From Polydactylus sextarius (lineage: Eukaryota > Chordata > Actinopteri > Polynemidae), in NCBI GenBank assembly GCA_016801845.1, contig CM028906.1:18599001-18663000 (forward strand): 64,000 nucleotides of DNA. Reading direction: 5' to 3'. Under the pieces are notes generated by a model that saw only the letters and a list, made by a program, of their open reading frames with translations, made no database searches and was not told where the DNA came from. Positions 1-13,290 of this stretch are shown here, piece by piece (within the stretch, counting starts at the first letter, position 1; every line of letters begins with the position of its first letter). The translations under genes and the position numbers were made by a program.

Positions 1-3000
1 CTCATTTACAGTTTTTCATGTAATAACAAGATGTTTTTCATGATTTACTGCTCAAAACCTGAAAAAGTGAAATGAGAACACTTCACATAAACAGAAAAAT
101 CTGAATCAAATCAATATTCGCCTTTAAAACAGCGGCAGTTCTCCTCGGTTCGTCTGTTCACAGTTCTTGATTCAAGGTGGAAAAGTGATGCCACGTCTCA
201 TGGAGATAGAATAAAATAGAATAGAGCAGAATATATAATATAATATATTTTTATTTGTCCTGCCAAGGGGAAATCTAACTGTTTGACAATATTAAAAATC
301 ATGGAAAAATACATTAACATAAAATAAATAAATAGTTTAATTTTAGTTTGACATAGTTAAAGTTAAAGTTTTGGTTCTGATTCTTCTTCTCAGTGTCTTC
401 TGTCCTTTAATGTGATCACAGACTAAGGCGACTCTGTGGAGACCAGACCATCTGTTGCTTGACAGCTTGTTTTTCTTGTGGCTGAAAATAATTTTTATGA
501 CTCAAGAACCTGAACATCTAAAGTGACCAAGCGTTTTGAGCAGTACCTCATGTTTTCTTTATTACTATTCAGTTTTAGTTTTCATGTAGATGCTGCCTCA
601 CAGTCTCAAGAATACACGCAGAGTCTGAGCTGATTAATCATATGGTGCTGATACATATTAAACTCAGAGATGTGAACATGACTTAAACATCTTGGGCATA
701 AAGTAAATATATGCGATAGCTTAAATGCTGACTCGTTTTTTCAGACTGAAAAAAGTTTTCACAAAACACCAAACTTGGACCAAACTGTTTCCTTCACAAC
801 AAAACACAGCAGTAAATCAAATCAGCAGCACATCTTATTAATTATCAAACTGTTCACATTAATTTTCACAGAGCACCATCAACTCACTTTAACACTCCAA
901 CTGCATGACCGTCCAGAGGACACTGTGACTCAAACAAGCACCTTATTTACTTGTTTTTGATTCAACTCATCTGATCCAAGTTGAGTCAGTGTGAGGAGCC
1001 GCCCTTCCCTGAGAGATCAGCCTAACACTGAGAAGTGACAGAGCGTCAGCCTCACACAGACAACAGATATCAGTCAAATCAAAAGTCAAATCCATGTGAA
1101 TCTGATCCAGCTCTGATCCCCACGGGGCTTTAAACGTCTCTATATACTTCAGAGCACACAATGTTTGTCCTCCAGTCTGTATCACTGATGTGTGACGGAG
1201 ATTTCTCATAGAGAAAGAACATCTTTAAATTATCTGTTAACCCACAATGATCTCGCACACGCCGACTCAAGAGTGTCTGCTTGTGTTTGCATGTGGAGAT
1301 TTTAGGGAGAAACAGTCGATCAGTCGATGTGGATCAGTGTGTGGTACAACATGTGGTCCAAATGTTACCATGTGCTCCACAGAAGACTGTGTTGATATTT
1401 TCAGAGCTGCAGGAAGGTGCATGCTAATCTTGTTGTGTGACTCAATTCGTCCAAACACCTTCAGCACAGTGACACAGTGTTTTCAGCAGCAGATTTCCTG
1501 TTTTGCTTTTTCTTCTGATAACATAATTTCTGTCTCCACAGAGACGGCAGAGGTCAGAGGTTAAACTCTTCCAGAGGCAGATATGGTCTCACCACACAAA
1601 ACAAGCTGCAGCATGGAGTCTCTCAACAAACAAGTAAGATGAAGTTTGACCATAATTTCTACCCCAGCAAACCACAACTGCCCCCTTGTGCACTAGTGAT
1701 GATGTAATGATCTCAGTTCCTCTGCTTCATTATCTCTGTCGTATCTCAGGGGAGCTCTGTGTGTGGGACAGTAATGATGATGATGAGGGTTGGACCTGAA
1801 ACATGGGACCAAGTCCAGCTCCTCTTTTCTGTTTCTAGACTTTTAGGTATTTGTCACTTTTATATATAAAAATGCATGTATTTCACTCAGTGTTGGGGAA
1901 GTTACAAAATGTATTTAATTATTGATTATTAGTTTCTGTCATTTCAAAGTAATTCCTTACATTATATTGCTATCTCTAAACTGTAATGCATTACATGACC
2001 CCTGCATCACCTTTGAGTCACTTTTACCAAAATAAGTGTGGAAGCACAGCCCTTCCGGTTGATCCACTGGGTCCTTAGATGAAAAAAAAAAAAAAGAATG
2101 ACATTGAATGAAGAGATAAAAATTATTTTCCAATCCACTTCTACCCTGAATTGCACATATGCTGTATCTTTATTTAAATAATAACTATTAGTGTGAGTCA
2201 AGGCTCTGTTTGTTTGTGTAATTGCTGATTTATATGCCTCTGAAAATACATAACTGGTTAGACTACAAACCAAAGAGTCATGTAGGTGACGTCATGTCTG
2301 AATTTCTCCTGGCAAACTTTTCACTAAATTTCACTGAAGAAAGAACAAGGAGTAGGTGGATAAAACTTTCCAGGTGAGATATTTTCCTAAGTTGTGTAGC
2401 TGTCAGAGTTTGATGGTGACGTAAATTTAGTGAGACTCATCTCACACAAAACCTAAAGTAACGTTTGCTGCCTGTCATGAAACAGTGCTTTCTCAATGTC
2501 AATAATTAGCTCTAAAATTCACAAACATTACATGTGAAAACCATAACACATTTTCTCTCAGTAACAGTTTCAATTTATTATAAGAGCAGATGCAACATTC
2601 ACATTTTACTGTCATTATTGCTCTAAAATAAGTTTTTACATAAACACTAAATGCACCTCCATCCCAAAACCAGACAAGAGACACAAGTTTTATAAGCTCA
2701 TGAAAATGAACAACTATTTATAAAAATCTATCACTATATAAAAATTAAAGCTGAATGTCTATACTTCAAACAGATCTTGATTATTTTGTTTCAAATCTAT
2801 TGTTCGGGTGCACAGATGCAAAATTACACAAATTGTGTAACAGTAACTGACAGGAGGCAGTGCATCTAGATAGATCCGACCAGCAACACAGACAGATCGT
2901 AAATGGTGCCACCGGTCCTTACCACTGGACACTTCCACCCACAGGTAATGCCAAAATATTATCAAATGGCTATCTTACCAATGACAATTTCATCTTTTAA

Positions 3001-3086
3001 ATTTAACATATAGTATATACAATAATTTAGTTAGTGCTATTTCCATCCCAAATAAACCTATGAATAACTGCAAACAAGCACTTCAT
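1..3086. other. Intergenic DNA, no gene recognised
   Basis: AT-rich non-coding sequence. The open frames here are short (about 105 codons at most), lack family resemblance and overlap one another on both strands. The only structured item is the diverged transposon copy near 2.0-2.6 kb, listed separately. Nothing else can be supported. Confidence 0.6.
2010..2566 (+). mobile_element. Diverged copy of a small non-autonomous DNA transposon
   Basis: Several stretches match the element at 51061-51424 in the same order. These are a segment ending in CCACTGGGTCCTTAGA near 2065-2080, then GTCAGAGTTTGATGGTGAC near 2403-2421, then a block with GTTTGCTGCCT near 2465, then TGTGAAAACCATAACACA near 2532-2549. 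The 51-kb copy has terminal inverted repeats, but here the ends are eroded, so the limits are approximate. It carries no coding capacity. The family name is unknown to me. Confidence 0.6.
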
Positions 3087-3118
3087 TATGTATGTATGTA
3101 TGTATGTATGTATGTATG
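3087..3118. repeat. (TATG)8 microsatellite
   Basis: Eight uninterrupted TATG units, read directly. Confidence 0.97.
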
Positions 3119-3654
3119 CTCGTGTTCATGGTTAAATTTACATCAGTATCTCCTAAAATAAATAAAGTACTTATATTTAAATGAGTACTGCTGCTGCTTC
3201 CCTTCCGCTATCATTATACAGTGGAAGATTATGGGTATTTTGACAATATCAAGAATACATCAGTGTAGCCTTGAAACTCCTACGAATCAAGGACCCAGTC
3301 CTTGGTGAAATAGACAGTACTAACTTACACATTTACCACACCATCAATCATTACACATATTTACCAATTAACCTCTGCAGACTCTTAATGTTTTACCATC
3401 ATTATCAGTAACACACACAACATATCAGAGGTTAACGTCACTCTCCTCTCTTGCAGGTGGAACTGAGTACTGACTCCTGCACTGGCCTGAAAACGCGCAA
3501 CCAATGATGGTCATAAGGTTACATAAGGTTTTATACAAAATGTGCATATATGCAATGTGCAAAATGTAATGTGCAAAGATTGGTGCAAAGTGTCATCATT
3601 ATTGTAGCCAGTAATTGTTGTGCAAATAATTTATCAACCATGTGTAATCTTAAA

Positions 3655-3845
3655 ATGGTCAAAGCCAAAGCCTGCATGTTTCTGGTTGTGGGAGGAAACA
3701 GGAGCTCCCAGAGGAAACCCACACAGACACGTGGAGATCATGAAGACTCCACATGGAAAGACCCTGCGCCTAACTTGGAATTGAACCCAGGACTTTTTTG
3801 CTGTGAGGCAACAGCACTAATCCCTATGCCGCCATGCTGTCCATA
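3655..3845 (-). mobile_element. tRNA-derived SINE-like fragment, antisense
   Basis: On the minus strand the sequence starts with a tRNA-like head. It contains a block resembling 'agtgctgttgcctcacagc' and then a B-box-like GGTTCAATTCC near 3780-3790. A tail encoding the common fish repeat 'tgtggagtcttcatgatctcc' follows. A fuller relative lies at 38990-39315. The pol III box resemblance is visible; the SINE assignment is inference from that. Confidence 0.55.
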
Positions 3846-4144
3846 GATATGACTTCAGTAACTAATAACTTTATAGTAATAATACTTTGAATTGTAGATG
3901 AAACCACATCTGCTTTAACATGTTGTTAACATGCTAACACATTGAACATGGTTTATTATATTTTACCTAATAACACACTGTAAGCATGGTATCATAGTAG
4001 CTTCAGCTATTTTCTTCACTTTTATTTGCAGGAGTTTGTCTGCTAAAGGTCAAGTAATTTATAAAGAAGTTGAACTTGGCGTGGAAACAGTTTAAAAAGT
4101 TTGAATGATGCTGCATAGAAACATTTCCTCTGAATGTGACCTTC

Positions 4145-4227
<83 letters not shown>
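4145..4227. repeat. (AAT)n trinucleotide microsatellite
   Basis: About 27 uninterrupted AAT/ATA units over 83 bp. It creates a spurious poly-isoleucine frame on the minus strand that should not be read as a gene. Confidence 0.97.
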
Positions 4228-5037
4228 CTCCTCTGACTTTGACATCTCTGTCTCTGTCTGTCAGACAGACATGTCACTGTAGTTATCTCTTTGCACTCAG
4301 ACACCCTCACTAACACAAAACAACCGTTGCCGTAGTGACCAGTGAACTAGGGCATGATGACTGACCGACAGGAAGTGAAGAACTGCTCGGGTTAATGAGT
4401 GCTGCCCGGTGGGAAGGGGAGTGTTCACAGCAGGGGGCAGATCCCTGCGTCACTCTGACAAAGGGGTTTTCCCTGTTTTTACGACAGTGGAAATATTGTT
4501 CCACTGTGATTTTGCTGCTTTACACTTAATGCTCTGGCCTTTTTCTTTCTTCCTAGCTGAGCCCAGTTTAATTTGTTCCGTCTATTGTGTTTAATACCTG
4601 CAGGGTATTTCCACATGTTGAGGTGTGGAGGGAAAATACTCAATGCGTTGATTTGAAGCTAAATCATATTTTAATGATGCTGTAACAAACCCTCCCATCC
4701 TGTTGCGCTAAAGAGACTTCTTGAAAATTTTACAACAGTTTTACTTCAGTGGAAACAAAGGTTCCCCACTTGCAAAATATTTCACTTTTAAAAATCAGTT
4801 TCTGACTAAGATGAATGGACATGTTACAGTTTGTGTCTCAGTAGGATTCAGATGCAATCCAAAGTTTCCTCAGAGGACTCGTGCCGGACATTTTTCTCTC
4901 AGTCCACTCATGTTTTCCACTGTAATCCATCAAACTGAGGCTGAATATATACAGTCCAGGATCAGGCAGGAAATGGCCTCAGGCCAGTTTGGCTTCACTG
5001 CAGGTCAGTGAATAATTATGTTATGTTGTGTGCTAAT

Positions 5038-5221
5038 CACACACACACACACACACACTGCTTGGTTTTGCAATAGTTGTGAGATCACGTGTGCATATTA
5101 AAACTTATTCCTTGTAGTATTTTGTAATCAAACCTGTTCAACTTTAACATTAATGCAATAAAGGAGCTTCAAACTTAGCGTCTCCTTATCTCCTCATAAG
5201 TTCATATTACAGTTACACTTA

Positions 5222-5305
<84 letters not shown>

Positions 5306-5530
5306 CCATGTCATCACCTGTTAATCAGCTTGTGATGACCTGTGTGTCCTGTAAAAACAGAAACACAGACAAAGGGTGTTTCCTCACATCATGAAGCAGC
5401 TTATGAGACGGACATATGTTTAAGTTGGACACATGTTCAGATCATTGTGACAGTGATTACACCTCTTTTCTGCCTGAACATGACAACATAACATAGTGAG
5501 TGAGAGAGAACCATGAACCTTTATGTTATG

Positions 5531-5610
<80 letters not shown>

Positions 5611-5751
5611 ATGTGTGCATGTGTCTTCAGTTCAGACCTTTAATTGTGTTCCTGGTAACTAAGCTTAGTCCTGATTGATGGGAACAGCTGGAAATGAAGG
5701 AGACAAAGAAAAGATGTAGATAATGTTGATAATCTGCCAAAACAAATGTGT

Positions 5752-5800
<49 letters not shown>
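5038..5800. repeat. Cluster of dinucleotide tracts
   Basis: Four long tracts lie within 760 bp: (CA)n 5038-5058, (TC)n running into (AC)n 5222-5301, (GT)n 5532-5609 and (GT)n 5754-5800. The two GT tracts are bordered by related sequence: GAACCATGAACCTTTA occurs at about 5509-5524 and again at 5815-5830. This suggests a local duplication. Frames through these tracts are artefacts. Confidence 0.92.
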
Positions 5801-5802
<2 letters not shown>

Positions 5803-8800
5803 TGAGTGAGTAAGAACCATGAACCTTTACAGAAACAAGTTGTTACAGCAGCTTCTCCCTTCTTAATCAGCTTGTTTGTTTGATTGAATTGAACTTTTAC
5901 ACGTTTGGCAGCAGGAACAGACATGTTCGTTTTATTCAAGGTGTGTAGATGTAATCACTACTTAATGCACTTTTGAGGTATTTCTGCTTTGTTACTTCAT
6001 CAGAAGTACTTTTTACTTTTTTGAAACTGGTGGTTCTCATCTTCAGGTTGTTTATGAATAAAAATTAGTTCAAAGTGGTCAAATGATCACATAGATGAGG
6101 GAAATTAACATTTTAACATGTTGCTAATCAGCTTATAATATATCGATTATACATATATTTGTTAAGCCGGACATGAGAATAACTGAACCAAACCACAGCA
6201 TTAAACAACTGTAAATACACTGAAGCAAAAAAACATCATACCATATACAGTGTTTTATAAAACTGCTGTTACATGCTGTAAAGTGCACATTTCCTTTGTG
6301 GCACGTTGAAGTTACATCAGGACATGAATTAATGTCAGTGGGAGTTGGACCTCAGCTCATATTTTGAGAGAAGAGAAAACAAAGGTGATGTAATTGTCCT
6401 TAATTGACGCACATAAACTGTACATGTTCTTCTTACTGTTTGTGGTTATGCTGTTGTTTCTCTCTGTCGAAAACCATGTTGACATAGTTCGACCAATAAG
6501 CAGAGTCTGAGCAGCACAGAAATATTAACACACAAATGCACAAAGATACAAAAGATGAGAAATGTAAAATCCACCCGCTGTATTTAAAGACTTTCAGCCT
6601 GAGAAATTCTTTGTAAAACTAAGATAAAGTGGACAGTGATGAAACACAAACCACATGCACACGTTTTGGCATGTCTGTGCTCATGAACATCCCTGTGTTG
6701 GTGCCAAGTCAGACTTTGAGCAGCAGCTGCAGGCTTATAACTGTACATACATATGAGCTGTGTTAAGGTGGACAGGAAGGACATGACTCTGGGGATGGAA
6801 AAAGACAAAGACACAGATGAAAAGAAAATGTAACAAAATATGAAGAGAAGTGATGGAGGAGGTAAGGACATTGATCAAAGTCCAAAATCTAAATGGGAAA
6901 TGAAGATAGGAAATGAACAGCTGATCAGAGATGGCAATGGAAGGAGGACATAGATGTTTATAAGTCGAGACTTTTGTCCAAATCACAACTGGACAACAGG
7001 ACAATTTACTTCTGGGCATGTGTTCAAACTGCACAACATGAACAGGAAAAGTCAAAATATTCCTGACAGGAAACTGAGTGTGTAACCTAAGTTTTACTGT
7101 GGTTGTGTGTGAGACCGAGATGAAGTGTTTTCACTCACGTTCATGTGTGCGACGTGTTGTTTGGGGGCTGAGGGAGCAGGCGTGGTGCTTTCTGGACTCC
7201 AACTGGTGGCGCCTGATGAGTTGATGACAACTATAATCAATAACAGATCTTGCTTTAACAATAAATATAGTTTCCCTTGAATCATTATCAATTCTTCCAG
7301 TATTTGAGACATTTTGATGTTTTTCTATGCTCTTTCCACAAACAGCTGTGATCCTGATGAATATGTTTCCTCTGATCAGTCAACAGGCTGAATATCACCA
7401 ATATCTGCCTGTTACAGAGCCTGCAGCTGGAGACTTCACTCTGTTTCCTGAGAAAAATTACTCAGTTAGCAGCTAAATGCCTATGTTATTATGTTTGTTT
7501 GTTAACGTCTGAGTGTTATGTTGGACAGGTGACATACAGCAGAGGCTGCTGCTAGTGGAAACAACACTAATGAGGGTAAAGAAACCGATCCATGCAGATG
7601 ATAAATATTCACACTTTTTCCGTAAAGTTTACTAAAAATTGTGAGCTGCTGAGTATTACCATAGTTATCTGATGCACTGTTACAAATTGATCGCTGCAGC
7701 TTTAAAGTACCTTATTTTTCATTACACTCACTGAACTTTTGCTTCATACTTGTTTTATTAATTCGAACCATATTGCGTTTATAATCAGTATCGTTCCACA
7801 TTTTTCTCTCCAAGTGTAAACAGCTCATCATGTGCCTGTTGTCAGTCAGTGTTTAAACTTAAAGGGACTCTGGTGATTGTGGGCAGGACAGGAACATCTG
7901 GAAACACAAACTGTCAAAAAGCCAAATGGAGATTTCCTGCCAGTAAAACTGGGATGAACATCCATTAGATCTACTCTCGTGGGAATCTCACATCGTTATG
8001 CAACAACCATTGATATTATAGTTTCCCTGGAGGTTACTGCAGCTTTAATCTAAACATTTAACCCTCAAACAGCCAGTTAAACATGTGGATCCATGAAGCT
8101 TATGGCTGTATCCCATCAATAGTAATCATATACAGGAACTAGGGGCAGTGTTGACCCTGTTATTGTTTCTTTCTTTTCATGCATCACAGATTTTCTCCAG
8201 AGGAAATACTTCCATATTGACACCAAAAACATGAGGACACGTTAGTTGCAGAACAAAATGATTCATCCTCACGTCTTCACCAGTTATCGGGCGTCTTCTT
8301 CATGACAAACAGCATCATGTTGTCACCAACCTCCTATCGTGTGTCTCACAGCAGGAGGCAGCGTCCTCCACCCTCTTCATGCCACAATACTCTCCAAAGA
8401 CAACAATAAGTTACACATTACATAATAATGATGTACTTTGGTCACCACCAGCTTTGGTTCCACGTCTTGAATCCTGAGTTTTTAATTCAACATTCAAGTC
8501 AGAGAAACCACCCAGGGAGAGAATAATCCATGGAAGAAATAGGATTAGTAAAAAAGCACAAAGAGCTTTGTGTTGAAGTTAAAGGTTTCAGGAGATCAGT
8601 GGATTTACTGCTCAGTCTTTGATGTGTTGAAGGCAGGAAAATGGAGAGACTTTAACAAGAGTCGACAAGTGTGATGTTTGATAACTGAGTCTGTAACTGA
8701 TGTTCTTGCTCTGAAGAGTTCAATATCAACCAAACTGATAGGCTTACTGGTGTGAGGTGTGGTCCAATACAACAGAGGAGCTCATATTTCTGAGAAAGTT

Positions 8801-9640
8801 GCTGCTGGTTCTGGTAAAAATGTGTCAGAACAGAGTTTGTTGTTTCTTGTTTTGCAGCTGCAGACACTTTAGTATCAGAAAAGACCAAAAGAGGAAAGAA
8901 ACATGGTCTGATGGATCATGTTTTTGTGGACAGTTAAGTGTTTTCATCACTTATATGGAACCAGGATGCATTATGGGAAGGAGACGAGCTGTTGGGGACT
9001 TTGGGCGATGTTCTGTTTTGAGCTGATGTTACTTTGACACAGACCACCTGATAAATGTTGCAAACTGAGTCCACCTCTTCATGTGTGACAGTGGCCTCTT
9101 CCTGCAGGATGATGATACTGTTAAATGTTTCAACAGTAAATTCAAGGTATTGACTTGACTTATTTCTCTCAAAGCGGCATACTGCTGGCAATGTGAAAGC
9201 TGTGTCATTCTGGCTCATTGTTTAGCCTATCACCACTTGGTGGCGCACTATACAAAGGTACGGTACCCAGCTTGACCCCAGCTTTGGTCCCAAGACTGCC
9301 CACTTCTTGGCTGTCTCGCTTCCAGCTCCCTGTTATTACCAGCATAGACCATTTTTTCTTAATTTTAGCCGGTATTGCGGGCCACACATTTCACTGGTCA
9401 GTCTGGGCTTCCTTACTGATGCTGCTCAACCGTGGAGCACCTCACCTCCCCAACAGGTGATAGATGCTGCTGATTGGTATGTTTGCCTCATGGCCCCTAA
9501 TTATCCCTGCTTTCATTTTGACATTAATTTGTAACAATTAGTATTTGTTTGTTTGTATAGTTAATTTCAATATCTCTGATTTAATGACATTGTTTGGTTT
9601 GTGTATTGTATTGGTTGCATTTGTGCCACTTGAGTTGCAT
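5801..9640. other. Intergenic DNA, no gene recognised
   Basis: Both strands were examined. Frames of 60-106 codons occur (for example minus strand 6735-7055), but none has a recognisable domain or a convincing splice context. No repeat family could be named here. Confidence 0.55.
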
Positions 9641-9654
9641 TTTTCATTTAGTTT

Positions 9655-10266
9655 GTGTCCCAAATGGAGTGAGAGGGAAGCAGTTCCAAGCTGTGTTTGA
9701 TACAGGATGCACCTACTCCCTCATTCGTCAGTCTGGAATTGGTGATTGATGATACATGGTGAAATGGACAAGGAGCTCGATCCAACGCCAGTCTTTATGT
9801 AGCTGTCCCTCTTACAGGGACAATAGCTCCTTTTTTCCTTACTGGGGGGGTTACATTTTCCCTTTCTAACTATCCTCCTGAGATCCATGAACTGCTCCAG
9901 GCCTGGCCCATGGTGTGCTCTGGGAGACTGGAAAAGACCACAGTAGAGGAACAAAAAATCTTTACTATCGATGAGGTGCCCATCCACTGCAAGGCATATA
10001 GGGTGTCAACCACGAGGAGCAGATGCTTAACGATGACATCATTGAGCCATCTGCCTTGTGTGCTTCTGTGGTCTTAGTCAGCAAGCCTGATGGTTCAGCG
10101 CCTCAACACCAAGATACACCCTGATACAGACCTGGACTTGAAATTAGGATATTGGCAGGTCACCATATCTGAAGAAAGTAAAGCCAAAAGTAAGAAAGTA
10201 AAGCCAAAACAGCTGTTATAATTCCTGTGGGCCACTACCAGTTCAAATGTATGCCTTTTGGCCTGA
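9655..10266 (+). mobile_element. Ty3/gypsy retrotransposon relic, 5' part (protease and RT start)
   Basis: Translating in pieces gives an aspartic protease core with a DTG triad (about 9700-9708, context VFDTGCTYSLIRQS). A stop follows. Pieces of the pol N-terminus come next (PIHCKAYRVS about 9979-10008, IIEPSALCASVVLVSKPDG about 10039-10095), then LDLKLGYWQV and the RT motif FKCMPFGL near 10239-10262. At least two frame shifts and stops separate them, so this is a dead copy. At about 10267 the homology breaks into an L2 LINE and resumes near 13290 in the RT connection region. The catalytic YxDD segment is missing. The order PR-RT-RH with these motifs is characteristic of Ty3/gypsy elements. 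Confidence 0.85.
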
Positions 10267-13200
10267 AGTTATCCACGTCGGCGGTAATGACACCCGGCTA
10301 CGCCAGTCGGAGTTCACGAAAATTAACGTTGAGTCAGTGTGTACATACGCCAAAACAATGTCCGACAATGTCCGAATTTTTTCTGGTCCCCTACCCAATG
10401 TGACCAGTGATGACATGTATAGCCACATGTCATCATTTAACCGCTGGTTGTCGAGGTGGTGTCCAGCCAACGATCACTTCCATCCAAATCTTTATTAGTG
10501 AATGATTTGATAATTGATCATAATATTTACCTAATCTGTGTCACTGAAACTTGGCTAAAGCAGGAGGATTTTGTTAGTCTGAATGAATCAACTCCTCCAA
10601 CTCATGTTAATGCTCACATTCCTCGAGGCACAGGCCAAGGAGGAGGAGTTGCAGCCATTTTTTAACTCTAATCTAATGATTAATCCTAAACTTAAGACTA
10701 GACATAACTCATTTGAAAGTCTCACTCTTAGTCTTTCACATCCAAACTGGAAAATGCAAAAACCAGTTCTGGTTGTTACTGTGTATCGTCCACCTGGTCC
10801 TTATTCTGAATTTATAGCTGAATTTTCACAGTTTTTATCTGAGATAGTTCTCAGTACACATAAAGTTATTGTAGTGGGTGATTTTAACAGCCTTTAATAG
10901 CCTCAGTTCTGCGTTTAAAATACTGTTAGATTCAATTGGCTTTTCTCAGCACATAAACAAACCCACTCACTGTTTCAACCACACCCTTGACCTTGTTCTT
11001 ACCTATGGTGTTGATGTTAACAATAATAATAATATTTCCTCATAATCCTCTTCTCTCTGACCATTTCTTAATAAGGTTTGAGTTCACTGTGTTAGATTAC
11101 ACAACTTCTGAGAAGCAGTTTCACTACAGTAGGTGTCTGTCTGATGATGCTGTGGCTAAATTTAAAGAACAGTTACCTATCCAAGTGCCATATATGAATA
11201 CAGCAGAGGATGACTATCTTAAATTTACTGCTGCACAGGTTGATCACGGTTTTGACAGTGTTGCATCTTGTCTACGTTCAACACTTGATGCTGTTGCCCC
11301 ACTGAGAAAGAAGGTAGTGAATCAGAGGAGAAGAGTTCCTTGGTTTAACTCACAAACACAGGCATTAAAGCAACAGTCACAGATTCTAGAGAGGAAGTGG
11401 CGTTCAACCAAACAAGAAGAATTTTATGTAGCCTGGAGAGATAGTTTCATAGAATATAAGAGAGCCCTCAGAAAGGCCAGAGCCTCTTACTATTCTTCTT
11501 TAATTGAGGAAAACAAGAACAACCCCAGGTTCCTTTTCAGTACTGTAGCCAGGCTGACAGAAAGTCATAGCTCTGTGGAGCCGTCTATTCCAGTAAACCT
11601 CAGCAGCAATGATTTTATGACCTTTTTTACAAATAAAATTATTGTCATCAGAGATAAAATTAGTTACCTCCTTCCCACTTCTGGCACTGATATTTCACCC
11701 AGTGCAGTAGACTTGGAATCAGCATTAACAGCTGACTTTTATCTGGACAATTTTTCTCCCATAGATCTCTCTGAACTGACTACAACCATTTCTTCTTCCA
11801 GACCAACGACTTGTCCCTGTTCCAACCAGGCTGTTTAAAGACGTCCTACCTTTAGTTGACATATCCATCTTGCATCTGATAAAATTGTCTCTAGTAAAAG
11901 GCTACGTACTACAGGCTTTTAAAGCTGCAGTAATTAAACCATTACTTAAAAAACCTACTCTGGACCCAGGTGATCTAGCTAATTATAGACCTATATCAAA
12001 TCTCCCTTTTATGTCCAAAATCCTGGAGAAAGTTGTTGCTGCTCAACTATGTGATTACTTACATGAGAATAGTCTTTATGAGGATTTCCAATCAGGGTTT
12101 AGAGCTCATCATAGCACAGAAACAGCATTAGTGAAAGTTACCAACCTTCTTATGGCCTCAGACAATGGACTTGTCTCTTGTCCTTCTTGTCCTGCTGGAT
12201 CTTAGTGCTGCGTTTGACATGTTAACATGTGAACATGTTGTTGGGATAAGAGGCACTGCACTTTCATGGTTTAAGTCGTATCTATCAGATAGATTCCAGT
12301 TTGTTCATGTAAACAATGAGTCTTCCATACGTACTGCAGTTAGTCATGGAGTTCCACAGGGTTCTGTGTTAGGACCAATCCTCTTTATCTTATACATGCT
12401 TCCCTTAGGAAACATCATCAGGAAGCACAATATAAACTTCCATTGTTATGCGGACAATACCCAGCTGTACTAAGCTATGAAACCAGATGAAACTAACCAG
12501 GTCAACAAACTTCAGGATTGTCTTAAAGAAATAAAGACCTGGATGACTCAGAGTTTCTTACTTTTAAACTCAGACAAAACCAAAGTCATTATACTTGGCC
12601 CTGAACATCTAAGAACATCATTTTCAGATCACATAGCTAATCTGGATGGCATCACTTTGGCCCCCAGTTCTACTGTGAGGAATCTTGGAGTAATCTTTGA
12701 TCAGAACATATCCTTTGTATCTCATATTAGACAAGTCTCTTGGACAGCTTTTTTCCACCTACGTAATATTGCAAAAATCAGAGGCATCCTGTCTAGAAAG
12801 GATGCTGAAAAGTTAATTCATGCATTTGTTACCTCTAGACTGGACTACTGTAACTCTCTACTATCAGGGTGTTCCAGTAACTCCATCAAAACCCTTCAGT
12901 TAATCCAGAATGCTGCAGGACAGGTATTGACAGGAAGTAGGACCAGAGATCATATTTCTCCAGTATTGGCTGTTCTTCATTGGCTGCCGGTGAAATCTAG
13001 AATAGAATTCAAAATCCTCCTGCTTGCCTATAAAACCCTTAATGATCAGGCTCCATCATATCTTAAGGAACTCATAGTTCCTTACTATCCTAATAGATCA
13101 CTTCGATCACAAACTGCTGGTTTACTTGTGGTTCCTAGAGTCTCTAAGACGAGAATGGGAGGTAGAGCCTTCGGTTATCAGGCTCCTCTCTTATGGAACC

Positions 13201-13290
13201 AGCTCCCAGTTTGGGTCTGGGAGGCAGACACCCTTTCTACATTTAAGGTTAGACTGAAAACTTCATCGTTATTTGATAGTTTTCTTACCC
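10267..13290 (+). mobile_element. L2-type LINE inserted in the gypsy element, inactive
   Basis: The 5' end encodes an SGNH esterase-like ORF1 remnant (about 10267-10490, motif HVGGNDTRLRQSEF). ORF2 follows: AP-like endonuclease (ICVTETWLKQEDF about 10531-10569, VTVYRPPGPYSEF about 10777, VVGDFN about 10873), linker (10987-11838), reverse transcriptase (11870-12473) and the C-terminal region (12477-13298) with FHLRNIAKIRG and VLHWLPVKSRIEFKILLLAYK. The ORF2 reading is broken at several points by stops and frameshifts. The catalytic box reads YADN near 12450-12461, where the family has YADD. Part of the ORF1-endonuclease junction is deleted. The esterase ORF1 plus ORF2 pattern fits fish L2/CR1-clade LINEs. 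Confidence 0.88.

Noticed and set aside
4003..4245. Poly-isoleucine protein on the minus strand
   Set aside because: Product of the AAT microsatellite.
5420..5939. Two Thr/His-repeat frames on the minus strand
   Set aside because: Products of GT/CA microsatellites.
6735..7055. 106-codon minus-strand frame
   Set aside because: No homology, no paired splice sites, overlaps another chance frame.
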